A DNA stretch of 64,000 nucleotides from Phaeovulum veldkampii DSM 11550 (GCF_003034995.1 NZ_PZKF01000010.1:1-64000), one strand, 5' to 3'; counted from the stretch's first letter, positions 24,188 through 39,069 are shown. Numbers and translations: made by a program. Notes: generated from the letters alone by a model not told the origin.

Positions 24188-25798
24188 TCAGGTGGTTTTC
24201 AACCAGAGCCAGCCATTTGCAGGAAGCGTCAGGCTGTTGCCCGCGCTACGGCCCGCATCGGGGTCGGCACCGGGGCCAACGGCGATACCATCGGGCGCCG
24301 CGGCAATCGTGCGAGGTTCGGGAGAGAGGTTGAAAAGGCAGGTCAGGCGTTGTGTCTCGCCGGTTCTGACAAAGCCCAAAATCGGCGCGGGCAGGTCAAG
24401 AAACCGGATATCGCCTGTACGAAGCGCGGCGCTGGCGCGGCGGAAGGCCAGCACCTTGCGATACTGCGCGAGGACGGAGCCGGGGTCGGTCTCTTGCGCG
24501 GCGACGGCGCGGGCGGCCTGGGGGGCCTTGACTGGCAGCCAGGGGCGGGCGGCGGAAAAGCCGGCGTTCGGGGCATCGGTTTCCCATACCATCGGGGTGC
24601 GGCAGCCGTCGCGGCCCTTATCCTCGGGCCAGAAGCGCAGGCCGGGCGGGTCGGTCAGTTCGTGATACGCCATCTCGGTCTGGGTCTGGCCCAGCTCTTC
24701 GCCCTGATAAAGGCTGATCGTGCCGGGGAACGAGGCCAGCAGCGCGATGGCCTGTTTTGCCAGTGCCTGAGGCGATGCCCCGTCCTTTTCCCAGCGGGTG
24801 ACATGGCGGATCACGTCATGGTTGGAAAAGGCCCAGGACGGCCAGCCATCGGGGGCGGCTGCGAAAAAGCTGTCGATGCAGGCGCGGAAATGTTCGGGCG
24901 TATAATCCGGCCCCAGCATGTCAAAGCTGTAGGCCATGTGCAGGTGATCCGGCCCCGAGGTATACTCGGCCATGATCTTGAGCGCGCGGCCCGGCGCATC
25001 GCCCACCTCGCCCACCAGACAGCGCGCGTCGTAGCGGTTCAGAAGCTGCCGCATCCGGGCCAGGAAGGGCAGATTTTCGGGCCTCGTCTTGTCGTGCAGG
25101 TGCAGTTGCATGTCATAGGGTGCGGGCTGCGGGCGGCCATCCTTGCGCGGCATGGCGGGTGGGTTTGGCCGCAGTTCAGGGTCGTGGAAATAGTAGTTCA
25201 CAGTATCAAGCCGGAACCCGTCCACGCCCCGGTCGAGCCAGAAGCGCAGGACATCAAGCATTTCGTCCTGAACCGCGGGGTTGTGAAAGTTCAGGTCGGG
25301 CTGGGATGCCAGAAAGTTGTGAAGATAGAACTGGCGCCGCCCCGCCTCCCATTCCCAGGCGGGGCCGCCAAAGACTGAGAGCCAGTTATTCGGTGGTGTG
25401 CCGTCGGGGTTCGGGTCGGCCCAGACATACCAGTCGTATTTTGCACCGCGCTTGCGGGCATCGGCAAACCAGGGGTGGCGGTCTGAGGTGTGGCTGATCA
25501 CCTGATCAAGGATCACCTTCAGCCCCAGATCATGCGCCCGTGCCACAAGCCGGTCGAAATCGGCCATCGTGCCGAATACCGGGTCGATGCCGCGATAGTC
25601 TGACACGTCATAGCCCATGTCGGCCATCGGCGAGGTGTAGATCGGTGACAGCCAGATCGCATCGACACCAAGGCTGGCCACATAGGGCAGGCGGCGGATG
25701 ATGCCTGCCAGATCGCCCACGCCATCGCCCGAGTCATCCTGAAAACTGCGCGGGTAAATCTGATAGATCACTGCGCCGCGCCACCAGTCGTTGTTCAT
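24188..25798 (-). CDS. Alpha-glucosidase / GH13 amylase-family enzyme
   Basis: The 536-aa cytosolic enzyme has the GH13 barrel signatures: WWRGAVIYQIYPRSF, region II DGFRLDTVNYYF with the nucleophile aspartate, region III CLVGEVGD with the acid/base glutamate, and region IV FSNHDVIRH. The pattern is that of oligo-1,6-glucosidase or alpha-glucosidases acting on short glucans or disaccharides such as maltose or sucrose. ATG 25798 has AGGGCAGG upstream. It is divergent from glgP by about 150 bp, so it may share control with glycogen genes. Confidence 0.9.
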   Translation of the reverse strand: MNNDWWRGAVIYQIYPRSFQDDSGDGVGDLAGIIRRLPYVASLGVDAIWLSPIYTSPMADMGYDVSDYRGIDPVFGTMADFDRLVARAHDLGLKVILDQVISHTSDRHPWFADARKRGAKYDWYVWADPNPDGTPPNNWLSVFGGPAWEWEAGRRQFYLHNFLASQPDLNFHNPAVQDEMLDVLRFWLDRGVDGFRLDTVNYYFHDPELRPNPPAMPRKDGRPQPAPYDMQLHLHDKTRPENLPFLARMRQLLNRYDARCLVGEVGDAPGRALKIMAEYTSGPDHLHMAYSFDMLGPDYTPEHFRACIDSFFAAAPDGWPSWAFSNHDVIRHVTRWEKDGASPQALAKQAIALLASFPGTISLYQGEELGQTQTEMAYHELTDPPGLRFWPEDKGRDGCRTPMVWETDAPNAGFSAARPWLPVKAPQAARAVAAQETDPGSVLAQYRKVLAFRRASAALRTGDIRFLDLPAPILGFVRTGETQRLTCLFNLSPEPRTIAAAPDGIAVGPGADPDAGRSAGNSLTLPANGWLWLKTT

Positions 25799-25946
25799 CC
25801 TGCCCTCTGCCTGCCCGGGATTCGGGCAAAGCATAGCCTGCGGCGGGGCGGCTTGAAATCATTTGCGCCTGCGGCGCCGGGCTTGCTTGACGTAGAGGGG
25901 ACGCGCCGCCATCAAGAGGGTGGAAATTGCAGGAAAGCCACCGCCC

Positions 25947-28343
25947 GTGAAAGATCTGATCGCCCCCTCGCCAGAAACATTCCGCAGTGACATCCTGCGC
26001 CACCTGACCTTTACCATGGGCAAGGATGCCGCCCATGCCTCGGTCTACGACTGGCGGCTGGCGTTATCTTTCGCGCTGCGCGACCGGATCGTGGAGCCGT
26101 GGTTTGCCGCCACTCGCCAGACCTGGGACGAGGGGCGCAAGCGTGTCTATTATCTGTCGATGGAATTTCTGATCGGCCGGATTCTGGAAGATGCCGCGAT
26201 CAACCTTGGTCTGCGCGATGTGGCGGCAGCCGCGCTGGAAACGCTGGGGCAGGATTTTCGCGCCATCGTCGAGGACGAACCCGACGCGGCACTTGGCAAT
26301 GGCGGGCTGGGGCGGCTGGCGGCCTGCTACATGGAAAGCATGGCGACGCTGGGCTGCCCCGGTTACGGCTATGGCATCCGCTATGAACATGGCCTGTTCA
26401 AGCAGCGCTTTGAAGGGGGCCGTCAGGTTGAAAGCCCGGAAGACTGGCTGAACCAGCGCCACCCCTGGGAATTCGAGCGCCCGGAGGCCGCCTATGAGGT
26501 GGGTTTCAAGGGCGAGGTGGTGCGCGAGGGCGGGCGTGCCGTCTGGCTGCCGGGCGAAACCGTGCGCGCCGAGGCCCATGATACGCCGGTGGTGGGCTGG
26601 GCGGGCCGCTGGGCCAATACGCTGCGGCTTTGGGCGGCCAAGCCTACGACGCTGTTCGATCTCGACCGGTTCAACCGCGGTGATTATGCCGCCGCCGCCG
26701 AACCCGAGGCGCTGGCGCGCACGCTCAGCCGGGTGCTTTACCCTGACGACACCACCTATGCCGGAAAGGAACTGCGGCTGAAGCAGGAATATTTCCTGAC
26801 CTCGGCCGCGTTGCAGGACATTTTGCGCCGCCACCTGTCGGCGGGCTATGCGCTGGAGGATCTGCCGCAGCATGTGGCGATCCAGATGAACGATACCCAC
26901 CCTGCGATTGCCGGGCCGGAACTGATCCGGCTGCTGGTCGATCAGCATGGCTTGGGTTTTGATGCGGCGATCGACATTGCGGTGGCCTGTCTGGGCTATA
27001 CCAACCACACCCTGCTGCCCGAGGCGCTGGAACGCTGGGCGACCTATCTGATGGGCAATGTGCTGCCGAGGCATCTGCAGATCATCGAGGAAATCGACGC
27101 CTGGCACCTGCGCCATCATCCGACCCGGCCGCATTGGGTGGGGATCGTCAAGCACCACGAGGTGCGGATGGGCGAGCTGGCCTTTATCACCGCGCACAAG
27201 GTCAACGGGGTGTCGGCGCTGCATACCGATCTGGTAAGGCAGAACCTGTTTTCCGAACTTGAGGCGCTGCATCCGGGGCGCATTGTCAACCAGACCAACG
27301 GCGTCACCCCGCGGCGCTGGCTGCGGATGGCGAACCCGGCGCTGTCGGGGCTGATCACCAAGGCGATCGGGCCGGGCTGGGAGGCCGATCTGGACCGCTT
27401 GAAGGGCCTTGAGGCGCATGTCGATGATGCCGCCTTCCGGGCCGATTTTGCCGCGGCCAAGCGCACCAACAAGGTGGCGCTCGCTGACTGGATCGCCCGG
27501 ACTCAGGGCGTGACCGTCTGCCCCGACGCGATCTTTGACGTTCAGGTCAAGCGTATCCACGAATACAAGCGCCAGTTGCTGAACATTCTGGAAACCATCG
27601 CGCATTGGCACGCGATCCGGCAGAATCCGCAGGGCGACTGGGTGCCGCGGGTCAGGATATTTGGTGGCAAGGCCGCGCCCGGCTATCTTGCGGCCAAGGA
27701 AATAATTCGTCTTATCAACGATGTGGCGGCGGTTATTAATAATGATCCGGTGACTGGCGATCTGTTGAAGGTGGTCTATCCGGCGAATTACAACGTCTCG
27801 ATGGCGGAACGGCTGATCCCGGCGGCCGATCTGTCGGAACAGATTTCGACCGCGGGCAAGGAAGCCTCGGGCACCGGCAACATGAAATTCGCGTTGAACG
27901 GGGCGCTGACCATCGGCACGCTGGATGGCGCCAATGTGGAAATCCGCGAACAGGTGGGGCCGGACAACTTCTTCCTGTTCGGCCTGACCGCCGCCGAGGT
28001 GGTGGAGCGGCGCAAGACCCCCGATCACGCGCGTCAGGCAATTCTGGCCAGCCAGCCGTTGCAGGATGTGTTGCAGATGATTGCCGAAGGGCAGTTCAGC
28101 CCTGACGAACCGGCCCGCTATCATGGCCTTGTGCATAACATGTGGCATTCGGATTATTTCCTCGTCGCCTCGGATTTTACCGCTTATGCAGAGGCGCAAC
28201 GCGCCGTCGAGGCGGCCTTTCGGCGCCCGGACGACTGGTGGCGCATGGCGGCCCTGAACACCGCGCGGATGGGGTTCTTTTCCTCTGACCGGGCGATCCG
28301 GGGCTATATGGCCGAAATCTGGGGCGCCGCATCGGCGCTGTAA
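25947..28343 (+). CDS. glgP: Glycogen/alpha-glucan phosphorylase
   Basis: The 798-aa enzyme releases glucose-1-phosphate from glycogen. Family signatures include EDEPDAALGNGGLGRLAACY, MNDTHPAIAGPELIRLLVD and the PLP-site region EASGTGNMKFALNGALTIGT with its conserved lysine. GTG 25947 has AGGAAAG about 9 nt upstream and gives a normal length; an upstream GTG at 25920 has its only SD-like sequence directly abutting it. It heads the operon glgP-glgB-glgC-glgA-glgX-pgm, with glgB 9 bp downstream. Confidence 0.95.
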   Translation: MKDLIAPSPETFRSDILRHLTFTMGKDAAHASVYDWRLALSFALRDRIVEPWFAATRQTWDEGRKRVYYLSMEFLIGRILEDAAINLGLRDVAAAALETLGQDFRAIVEDEPDAALGNGGLGRLAACYMESMATLGCPGYGYGIRYEHGLFKQRFEGGRQVESPEDWLNQRHPWEFERPEAAYEVGFKGEVVREGGRAVWLPGETVRAEAHDTPVVGWAGRWANTLRLWAAKPTTLFDLDRFNRGDYAAAAEPEALARTLSRVLYPDDTTYAGKELRLKQEYFLTSAALQDILRRHLSAGYALEDLPQHVAIQMNDTHPAIAGPELIRLLVDQHGLGFDAAIDIAVACLGYTNHTLLPEALERWATYLMGNVLPRHLQIIEEIDAWHLRHHPTRPHWVGIVKHHEVRMGELAFITAHKVNGVSALHTDLVRQNLFSELEALHPGRIVNQTNGVTPRRWLRMANPALSGLITKAIGPGWEADLDRLKGLEAHVDDAAFRADFAAAKRTNKVALADWIARTQGVTVCPDAIFDVQVKRIHEYKRQLLNILETIAHWHAIRQNPQGDWVPRVRIFGGKAAPGYLAAKEIIRLINDVAAVINNDPVTGDLLKVVYPANYNVSMAERLIPAADLSEQISTAGKEASGTGNMKFALNGALTIGTLDGANVEIREQVGPDNFFLFGLTAAEVVERRKTPDHARQAILASQPLQDVLQMIAEGQFSPDEPARYHGLVHNMWHSDYFLVASDFTAYAEAQRAVEAAFRRPDDWWRMAALNTARMGFFSSDRAIRGYMAEIWGAASAL

Positions 28344-28352
28344 GGGGATGAC

Positions 28353-30500
28353 ATGGCGCTGATTGATCCGTCCGAGGCGCGCGCTTTGGCCGAAGGCCGA
28401 CACAACGACCCGTTTGCCGTTCTGGGTGCGCATGGGGGCCGGATCTTGGCGTTGCAACCCGATGCGGCGCGACTGTGGGCGATGCCAGAGGCGGGCGAGA
28501 CGGTTGAACTGGCTGCGGTGGCGCCGGGTGTCTTTGCCGCTGCCTTCCCCGAGGGAGTGGCCTACCGGCTGCGCGCCGAGGGTGCGGCGGGGCAGTGGGA
28601 CTTTGACGATCCCTACCGCTTTGGCCCGGTTCTGGGCGAGATCGACGAATATCTGATCGGCGAGGGTCGCCACCGGCGGCTGTGGCAGGCGCTGGGGGCG
28701 CATCTGATCCGGCATCAGGGCGTGGCGGGCGTGCATTTTGCCGTTTGGGCCCCCGAGGCGCGGCGGGTGTCTGTGGTGGGCGGCTTCAACAACTGGGACG
28801 GACGCCGCCATCAGATGCGAAAGCGGGGCGCCACAGGGGTTTGGGAGATATTCCTGCCAGGTCTGGTGGCGGGCGAGGCTTATAAATACGAAATCCTTGG
28901 CGCCGACGGGCTGTTGCAGCCGCTGAAGGCCGATCCGCTGGGGTTTGGTGCAGAACACCCGCCCGGAACCTCGTCTGTGGTGCGGCAGTTGGGGCTGCAT
29001 GGCTGGCAGGATGCGGGCTGGATGGGCACCCGCGCCGCGGCCAACACAATCGGCGCGCCGATTTCCATCTATGAGGTGCATCTGGGCAGTTGGCGGCGGG
29101 TGTGGGATCAGGGGGGGCGGCCGCTGTCCTACTTTGAGCTTGCCTCGCAACTTGTTGATTATGTGGTCGATATGGGCTTTACCCATATCGAGTTGCTGCC
29201 GATCACCGAACATCCCTTTGACGGCAGCTGGGGCTATCAGCCGGTGGGGCTTTATGCCCCGACCATCCGCCACGGCCGCCCCGAGGAATTCGCGGCGCTG
29301 GTAGATGCCGCGCACCGGCGCGGGCTCGGGGTGATCCTGGATTGGGTGCCGGGGCATTTTCCCTCGGATTCCCATGGTCTTGCACGTTTTGATGGCACCG
29401 CGCTTTATGAACATGCCGACCCGAAAGAGGGGTTTCACCGCGACTGGAACACTCTGATCTACAACTATGGCCGCCGCGAGGTGGCCAATTACCTGCTGGC
29501 CAATGCGTTGTTCTGGCTGGAGGAATACCATCTGGACGGGCTGCGCGTCGATGCTGTGGCCTCGATGCTCTACCGCGACTATTCGCGGCCTGCGGGCGAA
29601 TGGGTGCCCAACATTCACGGCGGGCGCGAAAACCTTGAGGCGATAGAGTTTCTCAGATCCATGAACGCCAGCGCCTATGCCGGCGCGCCGGGCATTCTGA
29701 CGGTGGCCGAGGAAAGCACCTCGTTCCCGAAAGTGTCACATCCGGTTCACGAAGGCGGGCTAGGGTTCGGCTTCAAATGGAATATGGGCTGGATGAATGA
29801 CAGCCTGCGCTACATCGCCCGCGACCCGATTCACCGGCGCCATCACCATAATGAAATGACATTTGCTTCGTCATACGCTTACAGTGAAAACTTCATCCTT
29901 CCCATCAGCCATGACGAGGTGGTGCACGGCAAGGGCAGCATGTTGGGCAAGATGCCGGGGCTGGAGGGCGAAAAGTTCGCCAACCTGCGCGCCTTTTACG
30001 CCTTCATGTGGGGGCATCCGGGCAAGAAGCTGCTGTTCATGGGGCAGGAATTTGCCCAAGACCGCGAATGGGCGCAGGCCGGGGCGCTGGACTGGCACCT
30101 GCTGGACGATCCGCGCCACCGCGGCGTGCAAAGCCTGATCCGCGATCTGAACCGGCTTTACCGCGACACGCCCGCGCTGCATTGGGGCGATTGCCGCGCA
30201 CAGGGCTTTGGCTGGATCGAGGCCGATGATGCCGCCAATTCGGTCTATGTGTTCGAACGACGCGCGGCCGGGGCGCCGCCGCTGGTTCTGCTGGCCAATT
30301 TCACGCCGGTCGAGCGTGTAGGCTATGGCGTGCGGCTGCCGCAACCGGGCCGCTGGCGCGAGGTTCTCAACACCGATTCCGCGGTTTATGGGGGCAAAAA
30401 CCGCGGCAATCTGGGCGGTGTCACGACCGGCGACGATCAGCGCGCCGGAGTCTACCTGCCGCCGCTGTCGGTGGTGATGCTGATGCCAGAGACGATATGA
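28353..30500 (+). CDS. glgB: 1,4-alpha-glucan branching enzyme
   Basis: The 715-aa enzyme makes alpha-1,6 branches in glycogen. It has N-terminal carbohydrate-binding modules ([20 protein letters not shown]). The GH13 core shows [15 protein letters not shown], nucleophile region [17 protein letters not shown], acid/base region [12 protein letters not shown], and [16 protein letters not shown] ribosome binding site (AAGGGGATGAC) precedes ATG 28353. Length is typical for the family. Confidence 0.97.
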   Translation: MALIDPSEARALAEGRHNDPFAVLGAHGGRILALQPDAARLWAMPEAGETVELAAVAPGVFAAAFPEGVAYRLRAEGAAGQWDFDDPYRFGPVLGEIDEYLIGEGRHRRLWQALGAHLIRHQGVAGVHFAVWAPEARRVSVVGGFNNWDGRRHQMRKRGATGVWEIFLPGLVAGEAYKYEILGADGLLQPLKADPLGFGAEHPPGTSSVVRQLGLHGWQDAGWMGTRAAANTIGAPISIYEVHLGSWRRVWDQGGRPLSYFELASQLVDYVVDMGFTHIELLPITEHPFDGSWGYQPVGLYAPTIRHGRPEEFAALVDAAHRRGLGVILDWVPGHFPSDSHGLARFDGTALYEHADPKEGFHRDWNTLIYNYGRREVANYLLANALFWLEEYHLDGLRVDAVASMLYRDYSRPAGEWVPNIHGGRENLEAIEFLRSMNASAYAGAPGILTVAEESTSFPKVSHPVHEGGLGFGFKWNMGWMNDSLRYIARDPIHRRHHHNEMTFASSYAYSENFILPISHDEVVHGKGSMLGKMPGLEGEKFANLRAFYAFMWGHPGKKLLFMGQEFAQDREWAQAGALDWHLLDDPRHRGVQSLIRDLNRLYRDTPALHWGDCRAQGFGWIEADDAANSVYVFERRAAGAPPLVLLANFTPVERVGYGVRLPQPGRWREVLNTDSAVYGGKNRGNLGGVTTGDDQRAGVYLPPLSVVMLMPETI

Positions 30501-30516
30501 CGGGGGGAGAGCGGGA

Positions 30517-31788
30517 ATGAAACCAAGACCGAACATGCGGCTGTCCAGCCAGGCCATGGCCTTTGTGCTGGCGGGCGGGCGCGGCTCGCGCCTGAAGGAG
30601 TTGACCGACCGGCGCGCGAAACCGGCCGTCTATTTCGGCGGCAAGACCCGGATCATCGACTTTGCGCTGTCGAATGCGCTGAACTCGGGCATCCGCAAGA
30701 TGGCGATTGCAACGCAATACAAGGCGCACAGCCTGATCCGCCACATGCAGCGCGGCTGGGGCTTTTTCCGGGCCGAGCGGAACGAATACCTCGACATCCT
30801 GCCCGCCAGCCAGCGGGTCAGCGAAAGCCAGTGGTATCTGGGCACCGCCGATGCGGTGACGCAGAACATCGACATCGTCGATGATTACAAGGTCAAGTTT
30901 GTCGTGATCCTTGCGGGCGACCATATCTACAAGATGGATTACGAGGTGATGCTGAAGCAGCACGTCGAAACCGGCGCCAATGTGACGATCGGCTGTCTCA
31001 CCGTGCCGCGCGCCGAGGCCAGCGCCTTTGGTGTGATGGAGGTTGACGCCTCTGGCCGGATCACCCGGTTTCTGGAAAAGCCCGCAGATCCGCCCGGCAT
31101 ACCGGGCGACGAGGGCAATGCGCTGGTGTCGATGGGGATCTATGTCTTTGACTGGTCCTTCCTGCGTGATCTGCTGATCCGAGATTCCGAGGACGAAAAC
31201 TCCAGCCACGATTTCGGCAACGACCTGATCCCCGAGATCGTGCGCAACGGCAAGGCGATGGCCCATCGCTTTGCCGAAAGCTGTGTCACCTCGGGGCTGG
31301 AGCATGAACCCTACTGGCGCGATGTGGGCACGATTGATGCCTTCTGGCAGGCCAATATCGACCTGACCGAGTTTACCCCGAAACTTGACATCTACGACAA
31401 TGCCTGGCCGATCTGGACCTATGCCGAGATCGTGCCCCCCGCCAAATTCATCCATGATGAGGACGGTCGGCGCGGCATGGCAGTGTCGTCGCTGGTGTCG
31501 GGCGATTGCATCGTGTCGGGGTCGGAGGTGCGCAATTCGTTGCTGTTCACCGGCTGTCGGGCGCACAGCTTTTCCGCTCTGGATCATGTGGTTGCGCTGC
31601 CTTATGTGCAGATCGGGCGCAAGGCGCAACTGACGCGCTGCGTGATCGACCGCGGCGTGGTGATCCCCGAAGGGCTGGTGGTGGGCGAAGACCCCGAAGA
31701 GGATGCGCGCTGGTTTCGCCGCACCGAAGGCGGTGTGGTGCTGATCACGCAGTCGATGCTGGAGGCGCGCGCCTCGGTCCGGGGATAG
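30517..31788 (+). CDS. glgC: Glucose-1-phosphate adenylyltransferase (ADP-glucose pyrophosphorylase)
   Basis: The 423-aa enzyme makes ADP-glucose, the committed step of glycogen synthesis and usually the allosteric control point. The N-terminal nucleotidyltransferase motif is [20 protein letters not shown] with a [14 protein letters not shown] substrate segment. [12 protein letters not shown] and [17 protein letters not shown] are further signatures. The C-terminal beta-helix part ([18 protein letters not shown]) is complete. The next gene is 103 bp away, separated by a two-hairpin repeat. Confidence 0.97.
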   Translation: MKPRPNMRLSSQAMAFVLAGGRGSRLKELTDRRAKPAVYFGGKTRIIDFALSNALNSGIRKMAIATQYKAHSLIRHMQRGWGFFRAERNEYLDILPASQRVSESQWYLGTADAVTQNIDIVDDYKVKFVVILAGDHIYKMDYEVMLKQHVETGANVTIGCLTVPRAEASAFGVMEVDASGRITRFLEKPADPPGIPGDEGNALVSMGIYVFDWSFLRDLLIRDSEDENSSHDFGNDLIPEIVRNGKAMAHRFAESCVTSGLEHEPYWRDVGTIDAFWQANIDLTEFTPKLDIYDNAWPIWTYAEIVPPAKFIHDEDGRRGMAVSSLVSGDCIVSGSEVRNSLLFTGCRAHSFSALDHVVALPYVQIGRKAQLTRCVIDRGVVIPEGLVVGEDPEEDARWFRRTEGGVVLITQSMLEARASVRG

Positions 31789-31801
31789 CGGAAACCGGGC
31801 A

Positions 31802-31859
31802 GGGGGGCTGTCTGCCCCCCCTCTTGCGCGGGCGCGCAATTCACCCCCCGAGGATATTT
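31802..31859 (+). repeat. Two-hairpin intergenic repeat, copy B, inside the glg operon
   Basis: Hairpin 1 is identical to copy A (31802-31820). Hairpin 2 has other bases but the same form: TTGCGC-GGGC-GCGCAA (31824-31839). The box TTCACCCCCCGAGGATATTT is identical. It fills the glgC-glgA gap and may reduce read-through or shape mRNA decay. Confidence 0.75.
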
Positions 31860-31891
31860 GGACCAAGCTGAAGGTGCGGAAGGTGGGCGAG

Positions 31892-33321
31892 ATGAAGGGT
31901 CGGGTGCTGTCGGTCGCATCGGAATGTGTGCCGCTGGTGAAGACCGGCGGGCTGGCCGATGTGGTGGGCGCCCTGCCTGGTGCGCTGGCCGGGCAGGGCT
32001 GGCAGATGCGGGTGATGATCCCGGCCTATCCGGGCGTCGTGGCGCAGCTTGACGCACCGCGTGTGGTCTGGGAGGTGGCGGATCTGTTTGGTGGGCCGGG
32101 GCGGGTGCTGCTGGGCCAGTGTGGCGCGCTGGAGGTGATGGTGCTTGAGGCGCCGCATCTTTTTGCGCGCGGTGGCGGGCCGTATTCCGAGGGTGGGCGT
32201 GATTTTTCTGATAACGCCGAACGCTTTGCGGCGCTGAGCTGGGCTGCGGCGCAGATCGCGCAGGCAGGCGATGCCGAGGGCTGGCGCGCCCAGGTGCTGC
32301 ACGCCCATGACTGGCAGGCGGGGCTGGCACCCGCCTATCTGCGCTATGCCGGGGCGGCGGTGAAAACCGTCATGACGGTGCATAACATTGCCTTTCAGGG
32401 TCACGTCGTCGCCGACCGGCTGGCCGCGCTGCGGCTGCCCTTGTCGGAGTTTCATCCGGGCGGGTTTGAATACTGGGGCAATGTCTCGACGCTGAAAGCC
32501 GGTCTGATGACCGCCGATGCGATCACCACCGTCAGCCCGCGCTATGCCGAGGAGCTGATGCGGCCAGAGTTCGGGCTGGGCCTTGAAGGTGTGATCGCGG
32601 CGCGGGCGGGGGTGTTGCACGGCATCCTGAACGGGATCGACGCCGAGGTCTGGAGCCCGGAAACGGACCCGGAAATAACCCCCTATTCGGGCCGAAGCCT
32701 GAAGGGCAAAGCCGACAACCGCAGGGCGCTGCTGGAAGAATTCGGTTTGGCCGAAGCGCCGGGGCCGCTGGTCATTCTGGTCAGCCGCCTGACGCATCAA
32801 AAGGGGATAGATCTGATCGCACCCGCGATCGAGCCCTTGCTGGAGGCGGGCGGGGGGCTGTGCGTTCTGGGTTCGGGCGATACCTGGGCCGAGGCGGCAA
32901 TGCTGGGGCTTGCGGCGCGGTATCGGGGCCGGGTGGGGGTGCGCATTGGCTATGATGAGGCGCTGAGCCACCGGATGTTTGCGGGGGGCGATGCGGTGCT
33001 GGTGCCCTCGCGGTTCGAGCCGTGCGGGCTGACGCAGCTTTACGGGCTGCGCTATGGCACGCTGCCCGTCGTGGCGGCGACCGGGGGGCTGGCCGATACG
33101 GTGATCGGCGCCACGCCCGCCACATTGGCTGCCGCGGCTGCGACAGGGGTGGTGTTCCACCCTGTCGATGCGCTGGGGCTGCGGCAGGCGTTGCGGCGGC
33201 TGGGCCAACTCTACGCCGACGGGAAGGGCTGGGCTGCGATGCAGCGGCGCGCAATGAAGGCCGATCTGGGCTGGCAGGCCTCGGCCGCGCGCTATGCCGC
33301 GGTTTACGAAAGCCTGTGCGA

Positions 33322-33325
<4 letters not shown>
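31892..33325 (+). CDS. glgA: Glycogen synthase (ADP-glucose type)
   Basis: The 477-aa GT5 glucosyltransferase extends alpha-1,4 chains from ADP-glucose. Signatures are VASECVPLVKTGGLADVVGA with the KTGGL motif, HAHDWQAGLAPAYLRY, MTVHNIAFQG and, near the C-terminus, VPSRFEPCGLTQLYGLRYGT. ATG 31892 has GGAAGGTG upstream; starting at 31874 would add six residues. The TGA overlaps the TTG start of glgX. Confidence 0.97.
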
Positions 33326-37034
<3,709 letters not shown>

Positions 37035-37045
37035 CATCGCGGAGC

Positions 37046-37073
37046 GCCACGCCCCGGTCAGAAGGGGCGTGGC
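37046..37073 (+). terminator. Hairpin closing the glycogen operon
   Basis: GCCACGCCCC pairs with GGGGCGTGGC around an 8-nt loop, 12 bases after the pgm stop. No T run follows, so it may block exonucleases or act with another factor rather than as a classical terminator. Confidence 0.6.
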
Positions 37074-37164
37074 CAACCGCCGGGTGTGGCCGATGGAAAA
37101 AGAACCGCGGTCGGACTGTCAATAATCCGATAATCAGTATTATGTAACCGAAGGATGCTTCCGA

Positions 37165-38136
37165 TTACGGGATCAGCACTGTGGAACCGGTGGTTCGGCG
37201 CCCCTCCAGCGCCAGATGCGCCGCGGCCACATCCTCCAGCGCAAAGCTTTGTGCGATCTCTACCTTGATCCGGCCCGATGAAATAAGGCTGAACAGATCG
37301 CCCGCCGCCTGCTGCAACCATTCCGGGTTTCGCGTGTGATGAAACAGCGTCGGCCGCGTCAGCCGCAATGAGCCGCGCGCCAGATCGCCGATGCGGAACG
37401 TGTCCGGCGCGCCCGAGGATTGGCCAAAGCACACCAGCGTACCAAAGGTGCGAAGACAATCGAGCGATTGCATCACCGTATCGGCACCAACCGAGTCATA
37501 GACCGCAGCCACACCGGCGCCGTTGGTGATCCGCATCACCTCGGCTTGAAAATCCTGCGCGCGATAGTCGATCACATGCGCAAAGCCGTGGGCCGCAGCC
37601 AGCGCGCATTTCTCCGGCCCGCCCGCGGTGCCGATCGCGTGAACGCCGCGCGCGGCCAGCCATTGCCCGGCCAGCAGCCCGACACCGCCCGCTGCGGCAT
37701 GAAACAGCACGGTTTCGCCGGGGCTTGCAGCGTAAGAGTGATGGATAAGATATTGCGCCGTCAACCCTTTCAGCATCACCGCCGCCGCCACCTTGTCGGG
37801 GATCGCATCGGGCAGCGGCACGGCCTGCGCCGCCGGAATCAGGCGGTGGCTGGCATAGGCACCATTCGGCATCGTGTAGGCCACGCGCTGCCCCACGGCC
37901 AGATCGACCCCCTCGCCCACGGCCTCGACCACGCCGGCGCCTTCGGAACCGGTGATCAGGTTCTGCGAAACCGGCCATGGATAGGTGCCAGAACGAAAAT
38001 AAATATCTATGAAATTCAAGCCTATAGCGGTTTGTCTTAAGGCGATTTCCCCGGCTCCTGGCTGCGGCGGGGCAATTTCGACCCGGTGAAACTGATCCAC
38101 GCCACCGGGGGTGCGCACAGCGATTGCATAGGGCAT
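37165..38136 (-). CDS. NADPH:quinone oxidoreductase (zeta-crystallin type)
   Basis: The 323-aa zinc-free medium-chain reductase has the quinone reductase signature around NLITGSEGAGVVEAVGEGVD, a Rossmann motif HAAAGGVGLLAGQWLAARG, and the C-terminal VLIP end typical of Qor. It reduces quinones or enones with NADPH. ATG 38136 has AAGGAG upstream; a GTG at 38142 would add two residues. It points away from cbbR and toward pgm. Confidence 0.92.
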   Translation of the reverse strand: MPYAIAVRTPGGVDQFHRVEIAPPQPGAGEIALRQTAIGLNFIDIYFRSGTYPWPVSQNLITGSEGAGVVEAVGEGVDLAVGQRVAYTMPNGAYASHRLIPAAQAVPLPDAIPDKVAAAVMLKGLTAQYLIHHSYAASPGETVLFHAAAGGVGLLAGQWLAARGVHAIGTAGGPEKCALAAAHGFAHVIDYRAQDFQAEVMRITNGAGVAAVYDSVGADTVMQSLDCLRTFGTLVCFGQSSGAPDTFRIGDLARGSLRLTRPTLFHHTRNPEWLQQAAGDLFSLISSGRIKVEIAQSFALEDVAAAHLALEGRRTTGSTVLIP

Positions 38137-38244
38137 GGTCACTCCTTCACAAAGGCTTTTGAGGTTCTGTCCGAGGCGTCACTGGCCAAGAAGACAAGCC
38201 GAGGAAACCACTAATAGCCGCGCTTCGCAATGCGCGCAGAACTC

Positions 38245-39069
38245 TTAGAACAGCGTGAACACCCGTGAGGGCCCGCCCGTGCCGCCCTTGAACTTTGGCG
38301 CGCCGACAATCAGCGTCGCGCCCGCATGGGGCACTTGATCCAGATTGGCGATGCATTCAAGCCCCCAGCGCCCCGTCGGCAGCCAGGCGCAATGGGTGGG
38401 GAAATCGGGCGACGGGCCAATATCGAGCGACAGCGTATCCACCGCGATCCCCGCGATATCGTCGCCCTCCTCCAGCAGCATCTGCACGGCTTCAACATGA
38501 AAGCCCGGAAAATGCAGGGTGCCGCCCCAGTCGGCATTGCGGAAGCGGGGCGTGTTGACATGCGCGGCCCAGCCGGAATTCATCGCCACACAGCAGCCTT
38601 TGGGAAACGGTCCGTGGGTGTCGGTCCAGCATTTCAGATCATCGGGGGTCAGTTGCGAATCGGCGTTTTCGGCAGCCTTGGCGCGAATGTCGATCACCGC
38701 CAGAGGCACGATCAGCCGCTCTACCGGAATTTCATCGACCGAGGCGCCATCGGCCGAGAAATGCAGCGGCGCATCAATATGCGTGCCGCTATGTTCATTG
38801 ACCACAATCTCCTTCGTGTTGAATCCGACCTTTTCAAACCGCGACCTCTGTTTGAGGTGAAACGTGCTTTTATTTGAAAATGTGGGAAAATTTTCATCCA
38901 GAACATGGGTCATATCGGCCATCTGGCCGCTGCTTGCACCCAAGGCGACCGCAGGCGCCGCGCTCGCCCCCAACAAGGCCCCTGCCCCCGCCGCCGAGGC
39001 CGAACGAAACAGATCGCGTCTGCTCAGCAGGCGATCCTTGACGGCATTCATCACGCAAAGATCGCACAT
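38245..39069 (-). CDS. Tat-exported cyclase-family metal hydrolase
   Basis: The 274-aa protein has a twin-arginine signal (LLSRRDLFRSASAAGAGALL), so it probably acts in the periplasm. The cyclase/kynurenine-formamidase family metal motif is NEHSGTHIDAPLHF (HxGTHxDxPxH). The C-terminal part keeps GIAVDTLSLD and ECIANLDQVP. Substrate is unknown; candidates are arylformamide-like or polyketide substrates. ATG 39069 is chosen because it places the signal near the N-terminus; the frame is open further upstream. Confidence 0.85.
   Translation of the reverse strand: MCDLCVMNAVKDRLLSRRDLFRSASAAGAGALLGASAAPAVALGASSGQMADMTHVLDENFPTFSNKSTFHLKQRSRFEKVGFNTKEIVVNEHSGTHIDAPLHFSADGASVDEIPVERLIVPLAVIDIRAKAAENADSQLTPDDLKCWTDTHGPFPKGCCVAMNSGWAAHVNTPRFRNADWGGTLHFPGFHVEAVQMLLEEGDDIAGIAVDTLSLDIGPSPDFPTHCAWLPTGRWGLECIANLDQVPHAGATLIVGAPKFKGGTGGPSRVFTLF

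Noticed and set aside
26064-29618. Very long open frame (1184 codons) on the minus strand opposite glgP and glgB
   Set aside because: It is the antisense shadow of two well-supported high-GC genes; its translation is rich in R, H, P and Q and matches no protein pattern.
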